Shown here in pieces: positions 25,505-32,480 of a DNA stretch of 37,754 bases (the stretch's first letter is position 1; the number at the start of each line of letters is the position of its first letter). The notes beneath the pieces were generated by a model that saw nothing but the letters and a program-made list of their open reading frames with translations, was not told where the DNA came from and did no database searches. The translations under genes and the position numbers were made by a program. Source of the stretch: Rhodospirillaceae bacterium (GTDB lineage Bacteria; Pseudomonadota; Alphaproteobacteria; Kiloniellales; DSM-21159); NCBI GenBank assembly GCA_029265995.1, contig JAJUFM010000014.1, positions 1 through 37,754 on the forward strand. The letters run 5' to 3'.

Positions 25505-27031
25505 TCAGACGGTCGCGCCGATCTGCCAAGGTACGAACTCATTGTCGCCGAAGTCGAAGAGCTCGCTCTTGGTCTGCTTGCCGGAAGCGGTTTCCAGGAA
25601 AAGCTGGAAGAGGCGCTCGCCCATCTCCTCCACGGTGGCTTCGCCGTCCGCGATCTCGCCGCAGTTCATGTCCATGTCCTCTTCCATGCGGCGGTACATC
25701 GGGGTGTTGGTGGCGAGCTTGATGGTCGGCGCCGGCTTGAAGCCGGACACGGAGCCCCGTCCGGTGGTGAAGCAGACGAGCTGGCAGCCAGCGGCAACCT
25801 GTCCGGTGACGGAGGCCGGATCGTAGCCAGGGCTATCCATGAAGTTGAAGCCGGGTTTACGGATGAGCTCCGCGTAGTGCAGCACATCGACCAGATTGGT
25901 CGTTCCTCCCTTGGCGGCTGCCCCCAGTGACTTCTCGAGGATGGTGGTCAGGCCGCCCGCCTTGTTGCCAGGGGAGGGATTGTTGTTCAGCTGAGCTCCA
26001 TTGCGGCGGGTATAGTCTTCCCACCAGTGGATGAGGTCCACCAGCCGCTCGCCCACGTCGCGGGTTATGGCGCGGCGGGTGAGCAGGTGCTCCGCACCAT
26101 AGATCTCAGGGGTTTCGCTAAGGACGCCGGTGCCGCCATGGCGCACCAGCAGGTCCACCGCCGCTCCCAGAGCGGGGTTCGCGGTGATGCCGGAGTAGGC
26201 GTCCGAGCCGCCGCACTGCAAAGCGACAGAAAGCTCAGCTGCCGGGATTTCGCTGCGCCGCGCTTCGTTCGCCAGGGGCAGCATGTCCATCAGGCGCTCC
26301 ACGCCCGCCTCGATGGTGCGCCTCGTGCCTCCGGTCTCCTGAATCGTGATGGTCTGGAACAGCGGGCCCGGTTGCAGCCCGTAGGCGTCCAGGAGGAAGG
26401 GGATCTGATTGACCTCGCAGCCAAGGCCGACGAGCAGAACGCCGGCGAAGTTCGGGTGGCGCGCATAGCCCCAAAGTACCCGCTGCAGGTTTGCGAAGCC
26501 TTCGCCGCTATCGGCCATGCCGCAGCCGGTCCCGTGGGTCAGGGCCACGACACCGTCGACATTGGGGTAGGCCGCAAGAACTTCCGGATTGAAGCGGGCG
26601 GCGATTGCCCGCGCAACCGTGGCGGAGCAATTTACTGTGGTCAGGATGCCAAGGTAGTTCCGCGTCCCTGCGCTGCCATTGGCTCGGCGATAGCCCAGAA
26701 AGCTCGCGCGCTGCTCTTGCGGCACAAAATCCAACGGACGCGCGTCGTCGCAAAAGGCGTAGTCCCGCTCGAACTCCGCCATGGCGAGATTGTGCACGTG
26801 AACATGTTCGCCTGGTGCGATCGCCTGCTGGGCCACCCCGATGATCTGGCCATATTTCCTGACCGGAGCGCCTGCGGCGATGGCTTTCAGCGCCACCTTG
26901 TGGCCGCGCGGGATCCGTTCTCGAGTTGTTACTGCCTCTTGCGGAAGGGGGGTGTTCGGCAGGATGTCGCTACGCGCTACCGCGACATCATCCTCCTGCC
27001 GGAGGCGCAGGGTCAGGACAGGCTCGCTCAT
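25505..27031 (-). CDS. UxaA family dehydratase (altronate/galactarate dehydratase-like) with N-terminal SAF domain
   Basis: The family dehydrates sugar acids such as D-altronate or galactarate to 2-keto-3-deoxy acids using iron. The 508-residue product has an N-terminal SAF domain (about residues 5-85) followed by the UxaA domain with NGSAGTRNYLGILTTVNCS, VDGVVALTHGTGCGMA, ALQCGGSDAYSGITANPALG and NNPSPGNKAGGLTTI. Single-chain SAF-UxaA proteins of this length are common. The ATG at 27031 has GGAGG just upstream; the longer frame is unlikely. It is divergent from the 2-hydroxyacid dehydrogenase, with a perfect TTGTCAGACAA palindrome between them. The precise sugar acid is unknown. Confidence 0.9.
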   Translation of the reverse strand: MSEPVLTLRLRQEDDVAVARSDILPNTPLPQEAVTTRERIPRGHKVALKAIAAGAPVRKYGQIIGVAQQAIAPGEHVHVHNLAMAEFERDYAFCDDARPLDFVPQEQRASFLGYRRANGSAGTRNYLGILTTVNCSATVARAIAARFNPEVLAAYPNVDGVVALTHGTGCGMADSGEGFANLQRVLWGYARHPNFAGVLLVGLGCEVNQIPFLLDAYGLQPGPLFQTITIQETGGTRRTIEAGVERLMDMLPLANEARRSEIPAAELSVALQCGGSDAYSGITANPALGAAVDLLVRHGGTGVLSETPEIYGAEHLLTRRAITRDVGERLVDLIHWWEDYTRRNGAQLNNNPSPGNKAGGLTTILEKSLGAAAKGGTTNLVDVLHYAELIRKPGFNFMDSPGYDPASVTGQVAAGCQLVCFTTGRGSVSGFKPAPTIKLATNTPMYRRMEEDMDMNCGEIADGEATVEEMGERLFQLFLETASGKQTKSELFDFGDNEFVPWQIGATV

Positions 27032-27083
27032 CTCATCCTCCGGAAAATTGCTGGGCCGGCTGTCGTTGACGGGCTTCCGGCTT

Positions 27084-27094
27084 TTGTCAGACAA
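27084..27094. promoter_or_regulatory. Candidate operator palindrome TTGTCAGACAA
   Basis: This perfect 11-base palindrome (TTGTC-A-GACAA) lies in the 121-base divergent region, 52 bases upstream of the uxaA-like start and 58 bases upstream of the dehydrogenase start. Its shape matches sites used by FCD-class GntR regulators of sugar-acid genes. It differs from the TGGTATGCAAT sites, and no regulator gene is adjacent, so the controlling protein is unknown. Confidence 0.45.
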
Positions 27095-27152
27095 TAGCGC
27101 GCCTGACGGCACCTTTCGAGTGCCTCGAGAAGCATCCCAAAGGGAGGAATTT

Positions 27153-28190
27153 GTGGCCCGCTACCGCATACTCGTGACGGACGCCAAATACGCGGACGAT
27201 GGCGAGATCGAAAAACGCCTTTCCGGTCCGGAATACGAATGGACCATTTGCCGTGCTACCACCGCGGAGGAATTACCTGCAGACATCCTGGAGAGCTGCG
27301 ACGGTATCCTCACCTGGCACGTGTTGCGCTATGACCCTGCGGTGGTTGAGCGGCTGAAGCGCTGCCGCATTATCGTGCGCGCGGGCGTCGGCTATGATCA
27401 TATTGACCTACAAGCCACAGCGGCGGCCGGCATCCCGGTAAGCAATACGCCGGACTATGGAACGATGGAGGTGGCGGACCACGCCCTTGCCATGGCGCTG
27501 GTGCTGGGCCGTGGCCTTCTGCGCTATCACACGGAGCTGCTGGCGGATCCCTTGGCTGGCTTCAACACCGCGCGCTCCATGGGCCAGCGGCGGCTGAGCG
27601 GCCAAACCTTTGCGGTTCTTGGTATCGGCCGGATCGGCACGGCAGCGGCGCTCCGGGCCAAGGCCTTCGGGTTTCGCGTCCTCTGTTACGACCCCTATGC
27701 CTCCCGCGGTACCGAGCGAGCGCTGGGCATTGAGCGGACGGATAGCCTCCAGGACCTGCTGTCCCAGGCGGATATCCTGAGCCTGCATGCACCCCTGACC
27801 GAAGAGACGCGCAATATCATCAATCGCGACACGGTGGCCTGGCTCAAGCCCGGTGCGATCCTGGTAAATACCGCCCGTGGCGGGCTCGTGGATCCGGCGG
27901 TCGTGGTCGATGCCATCCGCGACGGAAAGCTGGCTGCGGCGGGTCTTGACGTCTTTCCAAAGGAGCCGATCGATCCCGCGACACCTTGGTATCGCTGCTG
28001 GGTCGAGCAGCCGGAGTGGTTGCGAGGCCGCCTGCTGCTGAGCCCGCATACCGCTTGGCTGGCCGACGAAAGTCGTGCGGATGCGCGCTCGAAGGCCGTC
28101 GAAACGCTGATCGCATATCTGGAGCGCGGTGAACTGCGCAACTGCGTTAACGGCCTGACCGCGGAGACAGCCCGCACTTTCGAAGCTTAG
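27153..28190 (+). CDS. D-isomer-specific 2-hydroxyacid dehydrogenase (CtBP-like)
   Basis: This 345-residue NAD-dependent dehydrogenase has the Rossmann motif FAVLGIGRIGTAAA near residue 155. The catalytic triad of the family is visible as Arg in NTARGGLVD, Glu in FPKEPID and His in LLSPHTAW. The segment NTPDYGTMEVADHALAM resembles the CtBP-like branch. The GTG at 27153 is chosen because AGGGAGGA lies five bases upstream and the first strand ARYRILVTDAKY begins immediately. The upstream frame is a shadow of the divergent uxaA-like gene. It is the first gene of an operon with the SDR and FAH genes. It could reduce a 2-keto acid product of that pathway. Confidence 0.9.
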   Translation: MARYRILVTDAKYADDGEIEKRLSGPEYEWTICRATTAEELPADILESCDGILTWHVLRYDPAVVERLKRCRIIVRAGVGYDHIDLQATAAAGIPVSNTPDYGTMEVADHALAMALVLGRGLLRYHTELLADPLAGFNTARSMGQRRLSGQTFAVLGIGRIGTAAALRAKAFGFRVLCYDPYASRGTERALGIERTDSLQDLLSQADILSLHAPLTEETRNIINRDTVAWLKPGAILVNTARGGLVDPAVVVDAIRDGKLAAAGLDVFPKEPIDPATPWYRCWVEQPEWLRGRLLLSPHTAWLADESRADARSKAVETLIAYLERGELRNCVNGLTAETARTFEA

Positions 28191-28201
28191 GAGAAGAATA
28201 T

Positions 28202-28957
28202 ATGGCAAATCGCTACGATCTGGACGGGCGACGCGCAGTCGTGACCGGTGGTGCCCAGGGCATCGGGCGCGCGGTCGCGGAGCGCCTGCTCGAATCCGGC
28301 GCAAAGCTTGTGCTCTGGGACCGGGATCAGGACCTCCTGCAGCGCACTCTCGAGGAGCTGCAGGTGGGGGACAGGGCGCGCGGCAAAGCCATCGACGTGA
28401 CCGACCCCACCGCCGTCGAGGCCGCGGCAGCCGAAGCTGCCCAGGCTTGGGACGGCATCGATATTCTGGTGAACAACGCCGGAATCAGTGGCCCTAACGC
28501 GACCGTTGTCGACTATCCGCTTGATGCCTGGCGCCAGGTGCTTTCGATCGATCTCGACGGCGTCTTCTACGGCTGCAAGTTCGTCGCCCCCTACATGATC
28601 AAGGGCGGCTATGGGCGGATCGTGAACGTTGCCTCGATCGCGGGCAAGGAAGGCAATCCGAACGCCGCCGCCTATAGCGCGGCGAAAGCGGGAGTCATTG
28701 CGCTTACAAAGTCGCTGGGTAAGGAGCTCGCGGGCCACGACATCGCGGTCAACTGCATTACTCCGGCGGCGGCGCGCACGGCGATTTTCGACCAGATGAC
28801 GCAAAAGCATATCGACTACATGCTGTCGCGTATTCCTCGCGGCCGTTTCCTCCAGGTGGAGGAGGTGGCATCCATGGTCTCTTGGCTCGTGTCCGCGGAG
28901 AACTCCTTTACGACCGGTGCGGTATTCGACCTGAGTGGCGGCCGCGCAACCTACTGA
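28202..28957 (+). CDS. Short-chain dehydrogenase/reductase (sugar-acid dehydrogenase-like)
   Basis: The 251-residue protein is a classical SDR with the cofactor motif TGGAQGIG (residues 15-22), Asp40 favouring NAD, NNAG (91-94), and the catalytic set Ser145, Tyr158 and Lys162 in AAYSAAKAG. The pairing with a FAH-family hydrolase directly downstream matches 2-keto-3-deoxy-L-fuconate or -rhamnonate 4-dehydrogenases, which oxidise the keto-deoxy acid to a 2,4-diketo acid. Without that context it would only be called FabG-like. GGAGAAG precedes the ATG, which follows the previous stop by 11 bases. Confidence 0.88.
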   Translation: MANRYDLDGRRAVVTGGAQGIGRAVAERLLESGAKLVLWDRDQDLLQRTLEELQVGDRARGKAIDVTDPTAVEAAAAEAAQAWDGIDILVNNAGISGPNATVVDYPLDAWRQVLSIDLDGVFYGCKFVAPYMIKGGYGRIVNVASIAGKEGNPNAAAYSAAKAGVIALTKSLGKELAGHDIAVNCITPAAARTAIFDQMTQKHIDYMLSRIPRGRFLQVEEVASMVSWLVSAENSFTTGAVFDLSGGRATY

Positions 28958-28990
28958 ACCCGATGAACAAGAGGGAAGGGGACTAAGTTT

Positions 28991-29836
28991 ATGAAGCTTT
29001 TGCGCTGGGGCGCCGCAGGTCAGGAAAGGCCCGGTTTGCTCGACAATACTGGGAAGATCCGGGATCTGTCAGGCGTCATTGACGACATCGATGGCAAGGC
29101 TGTCACGGCCGAAGGACTCGCGCGCCTGAGTGGGGTCGATGCATCAGGCCTGCCGGAAGTGCCGGCGGGCACGCGCCTGGGCCCCTGCATCGGCAATGTC
29201 GGCAAGTTCATTTGCATCGGCCTCAACTATGCAGACCATGCCGCCGAGTCGAACCTGCCAATACCCACCGAGCCGGTGGTCTTCATGAAGGCGACGAGTT
29301 GCATCGTCGGACCCAACGACGACATCGAGATCCCGCGCAATTCTCGCAAGACTGATTGGGAAGTTGAGCTGGCCTTTGTGATCGGCAAGGAAGCCAAGTA
29401 CGTGAGCGAGGAAGAGGCGCTCGATTACGTCGCTGGCTACTGCGTCGTTAACGATGTGTCGGAGCGTGAATTCCAGGCAGAGCGCGGCGGGCAGTGGGTG
29501 AAGGGCAAGAGCCACGACACCTTCGGACCGGTTGGCCCCTACCTCGTCACGCGAGAAGAGGTGGCGGATCCGCAGAACCTGAAGCTCTGGTTGGAGGTGG
29601 ACGGACACCGCTATCAGAATGGCTCGACCGATACGATGATCTTCCCGGTGAAGAAGATCGTCTCCTATCTGTCGCAGTTCATGAGCTTGCAGCCTGGTGA
29701 TCTGGTTTCGACCGGGACGCCGCCAGGCGTGGGTATGGGCATCAAGCCCGAGCCGGTCTATCTGCGGCCGGGGCAGCGCGTTCGCCTGGGAGTCGAGGGG
29801 CTCGGCGAACAGGACTGCAAGACCGTAGAAGCTTAG
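28991..29836 (+). CDS. Fumarylacetoacetate hydrolase family protein, probable 2,4-diketo-3-deoxy sugar-acid hydrolase
   Basis: The 281-residue FAH-family protein has metal ligands in TDWEVELAFVIG (two Glu) and VVNDVSERE (Asp). The lysine-containing segment WVKGKSHDTFGPVGPYLV and the STGTPPGVGMG motif also belong to the active site. These proteins hydrolyse a carbon-carbon bond beside a diketo acid. With an upstream SDR, the likely substrate is a 2,4-diketo-3-deoxy acid, giving pyruvate and a hydroxy acid such as lactate or glycolate. It could otherwise be labelled ureidoglycolate lyase, but nothing here supports purine degradation. Its TAG stop shares two bases with repeat copy C. Confidence 0.9.
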   Translation: MKLLRWGAAGQERPGLLDNTGKIRDLSGVIDDIDGKAVTAEGLARLSGVDASGLPEVPAGTRLGPCIGNVGKFICIGLNYADHAAESNLPIPTEPVVFMKATSCIVGPNDDIEIPRNSRKTDWEVELAFVIGKEAKYVSEEEALDYVAGYCVVNDVSEREFQAERGGQWVKGKSHDTFGPVGPYLVTREEVADPQNLKLWLEVDGHRYQNGSTDTMIFPVKKIVSYLSQFMSLQPGDLVSTGTPPGVGMGIKPEPVYLRPGQRVRLGVEGLGEQDCKTVEA

Positions 29837-29971
29837 AGCAGATCGCGCCAAATCAGGTTCACGAAGTGATCCGAATGCGGCGCGTGAATCTGCTCTATCT
29901 ATTTGATGTAGACCGGATTCACGCGTTTGATCTGAACCCCATAGTGGTTCAGATCAAACGCGATCCGGTCT
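29835..29971 (-). repeat. Bipartite palindromic repeat, copy C (inverted)
   Basis: This is a complete 137-base copy in the opposite orientation to copies A and B. The AGAGCAG palindrome is at 29835-29896 and the AGACCGG palindrome at 29910-29971, with the spacer ATCTATTTGATGT between. It begins inside the TAG stop codon of the FAH gene. Its flanks are TTAGAGC on the left and GGTCTAA on the right, so a TA dinucleotide borders both ends. That would fit a TA target duplication, but copy B has TC on its right side. Confidence 0.92.
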
Positions 29972-30003
29972 AAGGGCCTACGAGCATTGTAGTATGTGCG
30001 GAT

Positions 30004-30032
30004 AGCAGCGGGAGCTTCGTGCTCCCGCTGCT
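30004..30032. terminator. Bidirectional terminator-like hairpin
   Basis: A perfect 12-base stem, AGCAGCGGGAGC pairing with GCTCCCGCTGCT over a 5-base loop, lies between repeat copy C and the stop of the convergent membrane protein gene at 30036. There is no clear T-run on either strand. The position between convergent genes supports a 3'-end role. Confidence 0.6.
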
Positions 30033-30035
30033 GAT

Positions 30036-30623
30036 TCAACGCCGCAGAAACTGGATCAACAACATCGCCACCAGGAAGGCCCAGAAGTTCAAGAGCGCCA
30101 GCAGCCAGTAGAAGAGGCAGATCAGGTAGACGGTCGCATAGGCTGCCCAGATGGCGATCAGCAGATTTCGGGCACTGTTGGCGACGGCCGCGGGGCCCCG
30201 CTCCAACAGCAGTGGCAAAACGAGCAGCACACCGAGAGCTGGTAGCAAACCCTGTTGCACGGGGCCGAAGTGCTGATCGGCGACCCCTGGAACCAGCACC
30301 TCCATCAAGGGAAAGGCGGAAGGATTGGCGCGCTCGAAGAGGAACTCCTTGAGGCCAATGTTCCAGTGACTCGCGGGCGTGAAAACGTCGGTAAGGCTGA
30401 GCGCGCCAGCTGGTAGGTGTTGCGCGAGCAGGAAGCTCCCCAGAAGTACGCCCACTGCAAGGGCCGCCGTTTCGATCACCGGCGTGAGTGGCAGGCGCGC
30501 ATTCTGAATCAGGCTGATCAGCCTTGTGCCGGCAGCCAAGGGGACGAAGGGCAGCGCCAATACCAGGAAGGCATGAAAGGCCGCCAGCAGGAACAGGGAC
30601 AGCAGCATGTCCAGGCTAAGCAT
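30036..30623 (-). CDS. Hypothetical multi-pass membrane protein
   Basis: I do not recognise a family for this 195-residue protein. It is strongly hydrophobic, with about five predicted membrane segments: near residues 5-30 (LLSLFLLAAFHAFLVLALPF), 48-68, 122-140 (LLPALGVLLVLPLLL), 150-170 and 172-192 (LLALLNFWAFLVAMLLIQFL). There is a soluble loop at about 70-120. AAGGAGG is 11 bases upstream of the ATG. It follows a small membrane protein gene by 39 bases on the same strand, so the two are probably co-transcribed. There is no catalytic motif and no evidence for a function. Confidence 0.75.
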   Translation of the reverse strand: MLSLDMLLSLFLLAAFHAFLVLALPFVPLAAGTRLISLIQNARLPLTPVIETAALAVGVLLGSFLLAQHLPAGALSLTDVFTPASHWNIGLKEFLFERANPSAFPLMEVLVPGVADQHFGPVQQGLLPALGVLLVLPLLLERGPAAVANSARNLLIAIWAAYATVYLICLFYWLLALLNFWAFLVAMLLIQFLRR

Positions 30624-30662
30624 GCGCCGGCTGCCTCCTTGTTCCGGAATCTGCGTGCTCGT

Positions 30663-30929
30663 TCATAATAGACAGCCCTGTGGGGCCTTTACCCCAGAGC
30701 CGTCGGCAACAAAGCAACTTGCTGGCTGGTAAAGAGGCATTTCCGCTTTGGTGCGATCGAACAGGCCATAGTCCTGCGCCGCTATCTTCAGCAACCCCCA
30801 AACCGCTACCGCGAGAAGGCTTACGACCAGCATGTTCCTGATGAATCTGCGCGCGCGATACACCAGGAAGAGCACGGCGGCCACCAGGGGAAGGACGACG
30901 AATAGAGCGACAAAGAGCGTCTCGGTCAT
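30663..30929 (-). CDS. Hypothetical small membrane protein
   Basis: The 88-residue protein has two membrane segments, at about residues 3-24 (TLFVALFVVLPLVAAVLFLV) and 32-51 (NMLVVSLLAVAVWGLLKIA), joined by an arginine-rich turn (YRARRFIR). A polar tail with two cysteines (PASCFV and PQGCLL) follows. No family is recognised. The ribosome binding site is weak. The longer overlapping frame on the same strand has the composition of a shadow. It is upstream of the larger membrane protein gene, and the pair may work together. Confidence 0.6.
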   Translation of the reverse strand: MTETLFVALFVVLPLVAAVLFLVYRARRFIRNMLVVSLLAVAVWGLLKIAAQDYGLFDRTKAEMPLYQPASCFVADGSGVKAPQGCLL

Positions 30930-31025
30930 TGCAGCTCGACTGATAAAGCTGGTCCGGCCTGCCAGGGAGAGGCACGAGGCGATCTTACGTGTCTCTCGGC
31001 CCTTATGCTACCACAGACAGTGATC

Positions 31026-31054
31026 TTGCGAACAAGCACTAGTAATTATAGTAT
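31026..31054 (+). promoter_or_regulatory. Candidate sigma-70 promoter
   Basis: TTGCGA at 31026-31031, a 17-base spacer and TAGTAT at 31049-31054 lie in a locally AT-rich stretch 27 bases before the start of the small gene at 31081. This is a by-eye match only. Confidence 0.35.
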
Positions 31055-31080
31055 CAATGTGCAGTGGGGGAGGGAGAAGC

Positions 31081-31311
31081 ATGGAGGCTCTATTAATCGC
31101 CTCTATTCTTGTGGGGGTGACCGTTTCCAAGATCGGCGTCGAGATTGCGGCAGAGCCGCTCGCCCACAATCTTCAGATGGTACACGGCAACTGGTTCTGG
31201 TCCCTTGACCCGGCGCGCGCGTCAGATCGCGAGCTGCTGCAGGTTGTCGAGGCGGTGCTCCCCCGGGTGGAGGTGCTGGAAGAGCTCTGCTCGGTTCCGG
31301 GTCTTTATTGA
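31081..31311 (+). CDS. Hypothetical 76-residue protein
   Basis: The small product begins with a short hydrophobic stretch (MEALLIASILVGVTVSKIGV) that could be a membrane anchor or uncleaved signal. It continues with HNLQMVHGNWFWSLDPARAS and an acidic helix. It matches no family I know. The ATG at 31081 is preferred because GGGGGAGGGAGAAGC lies directly upstream. A promoter-like sequence is 27 bases further up. Good translation signals suggest that it is real. Confidence 0.55.
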   Translation: MEALLIASILVGVTVSKIGVEIAAEPLAHNLQMVHGNWFWSLDPARASDRELLQVVEAVLPRVEVLEELCSVPGLY

Positions 31312-31367
31312 AGAAGGCGACCCGCAGCGCTGCAGTAAAGGATTTCCCATCGTGCACGGAACAAGGT

Positions 31368-31396
31368 AGGGCGCAACTGCGCGGCAGCTGCGCCCT
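31368..31396. terminator. Terminator-like hairpin between convergent genes
   Basis: AGGGCGCAACTGC pairs with GCAGCTGCGCCCT (one mismatch in 13) over a 3-base loop. It sits 12 bases beyond the stop of the minus-strand gene ending at 31408 and 56 bases beyond the plus-strand gene ending at 31311, so it could end both transcripts. Confidence 0.55.
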
Positions 31397-31407
31397 GACC
31401 GCGAGCC

Positions 31408-31737
31408 TTACTTGCCGTAAAGCCAGTTGCCGATGAAGCCGCCTGCGATGGCGCCCGTACCGATCACTGCGGAACGCGCCGCTGTCGCAACGACCACGTT
31501 GGCACCGGCTGCCGTCCCGCCATTCGCCATGCCGGCGGTAAGCCAGGGTGTGATCATGCCGCCGGTCACCGCGTTAGCGGCAATGACGCCTCCAACCGCG
31601 CCGGCCGCGATAGCGAGCACGCGATAGCCGTCGACTTGAACTTCTTCCGCAGGCACCGGCACCGGCTGAGACGACTGAGCCTGCGCCGCTGCTGGAAGTG
31701 CAAACAAGAAGAGTACCAGAAGAAGCTTTCTTATCAT
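31408..31737 (-). CDS. Exported glycine-zipper-like small protein
   Basis: The 109-residue product starts with a clear signal peptide (MIRKLLLVLFLFALPAAAQA, cleavage near residue 20). After a Pro/Val-rich stretch (SSQPVPVPAEEVQV) come Ala/Gly-rich hydrophobic segments, AIAAGAVGGVIAANAVTGG and AVIGTGAIAGGFIGNWLYG, with GxxxG spacing typical of glycine-zipper membrane proteins. A periplasmic or outer-membrane location is likely. The ATG at 31737 has GGGGGATGGAG upstream; an upstream start at 31767 would bury the signal peptide. No specific function can be given. Confidence 0.7.
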   Translation of the reverse strand: MIRKLLLVLFLFALPAAAQAQSSQPVPVPAEEVQVDGYRVLAIAAGAVGGVIAANAVTGGMITPWLTAGMANGGTAAGANVVVATAARSAVIGTGAIAGGFIGNWLYGK

Positions 31738-31972
31738 CGCTCCATCCCCCTTTTGTTGCTGATGCATAGAGTCGCTTTACGCCGACTGCACGAGGAGCCT
31801 TGCTGTGCCGCCGCCGCCGAGAGGTGAAGCGCACCTCTCCCGCACGAAAGATAGAGGGATTATCTTTTCAAGGGAAGAACAAGCTTAGTATTCTCGGAAC
31901 AGCGGTGGCATAGTGCTCCGAGAAGTAGAAGCTCGGACGCGAAAATTCAGGATGCCGAGCAAGGGGGAAAGA

Positions 31973-32434
31973 GTGGAGAGCTCCAGGGAAGAGGCGCGCC
32001 GACGATACCGCGGCTTCGTGTGCATGGCGGCACAGGATCGAAAGTTTCTATCGCGATCCGAAGAAAAGCGCCTTTTGGAAGAGGGCGTTACCGAGTTCGA
32101 TCTGGAAGCTGAGGAAGCGCGCGGAATCCTGTTATCGGTGATGGATGAGCGTGAGTTCCTGTTGGAGCGCGACCTCGACCGCCGTATCGCGGCCGTCCTG
32201 AAGTACGAGGCCGGAAAGAACCGCCGAATCGACCGCAAGCGCTTCAAGCGGATCACAAAGCTTTATGTCGAACTGAGCAATGGCGCGGTCACGGGCTCGC
32301 AGGCGCGGCATAACGTCAAGCGGGTGATGGAGGAAGAGGACATCCGGCCCGCCCGCAGCGGGCCTTTGGCGTCACGCCGTTGGTTCCGCCGGGTTGATGC
32401 CAAGGCACGTCCGCTGGAGCCCGCGAAGGCTTAA
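31973..32434 (+). CDS. Hypothetical highly charged protein
   Basis: This is a soluble, helical, strongly charged protein of about 153 residues with many Arg, Lys and Glu (for example RRIAAVLKYEAGKNRRIDRK and RITKLYVELSNG). I recognise no family, and there is no signal or membrane segment. The start is unclear. GTG 31973 has AAGGGGG about five bases upstream. ATG 31952 and GTG 31913 are in frame but lack a well-placed ribosome site. The next gene begins 46 bases after its stop, so it may belong to the following exopolysaccharide-related transcript. Confidence 0.6.
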   Translation: MESSREEARRRYRGFVCMAAQDRKFLSRSEEKRLLEEGVTEFDLEAEEARGILLSVMDEREFLLERDLDRRIAAVLKYEAGKNRRIDRKRFKRITKLYVELSNGAVTGSQARHNVKRVMEEEDIRPARSGPLASRRWFRRVDAKARPLEPAKA

Positions 32435-32480
32435 GGCGGGTCTCCGGTCGGGCAAGTCAGAGAGCAGAGAGGCGAGATCA

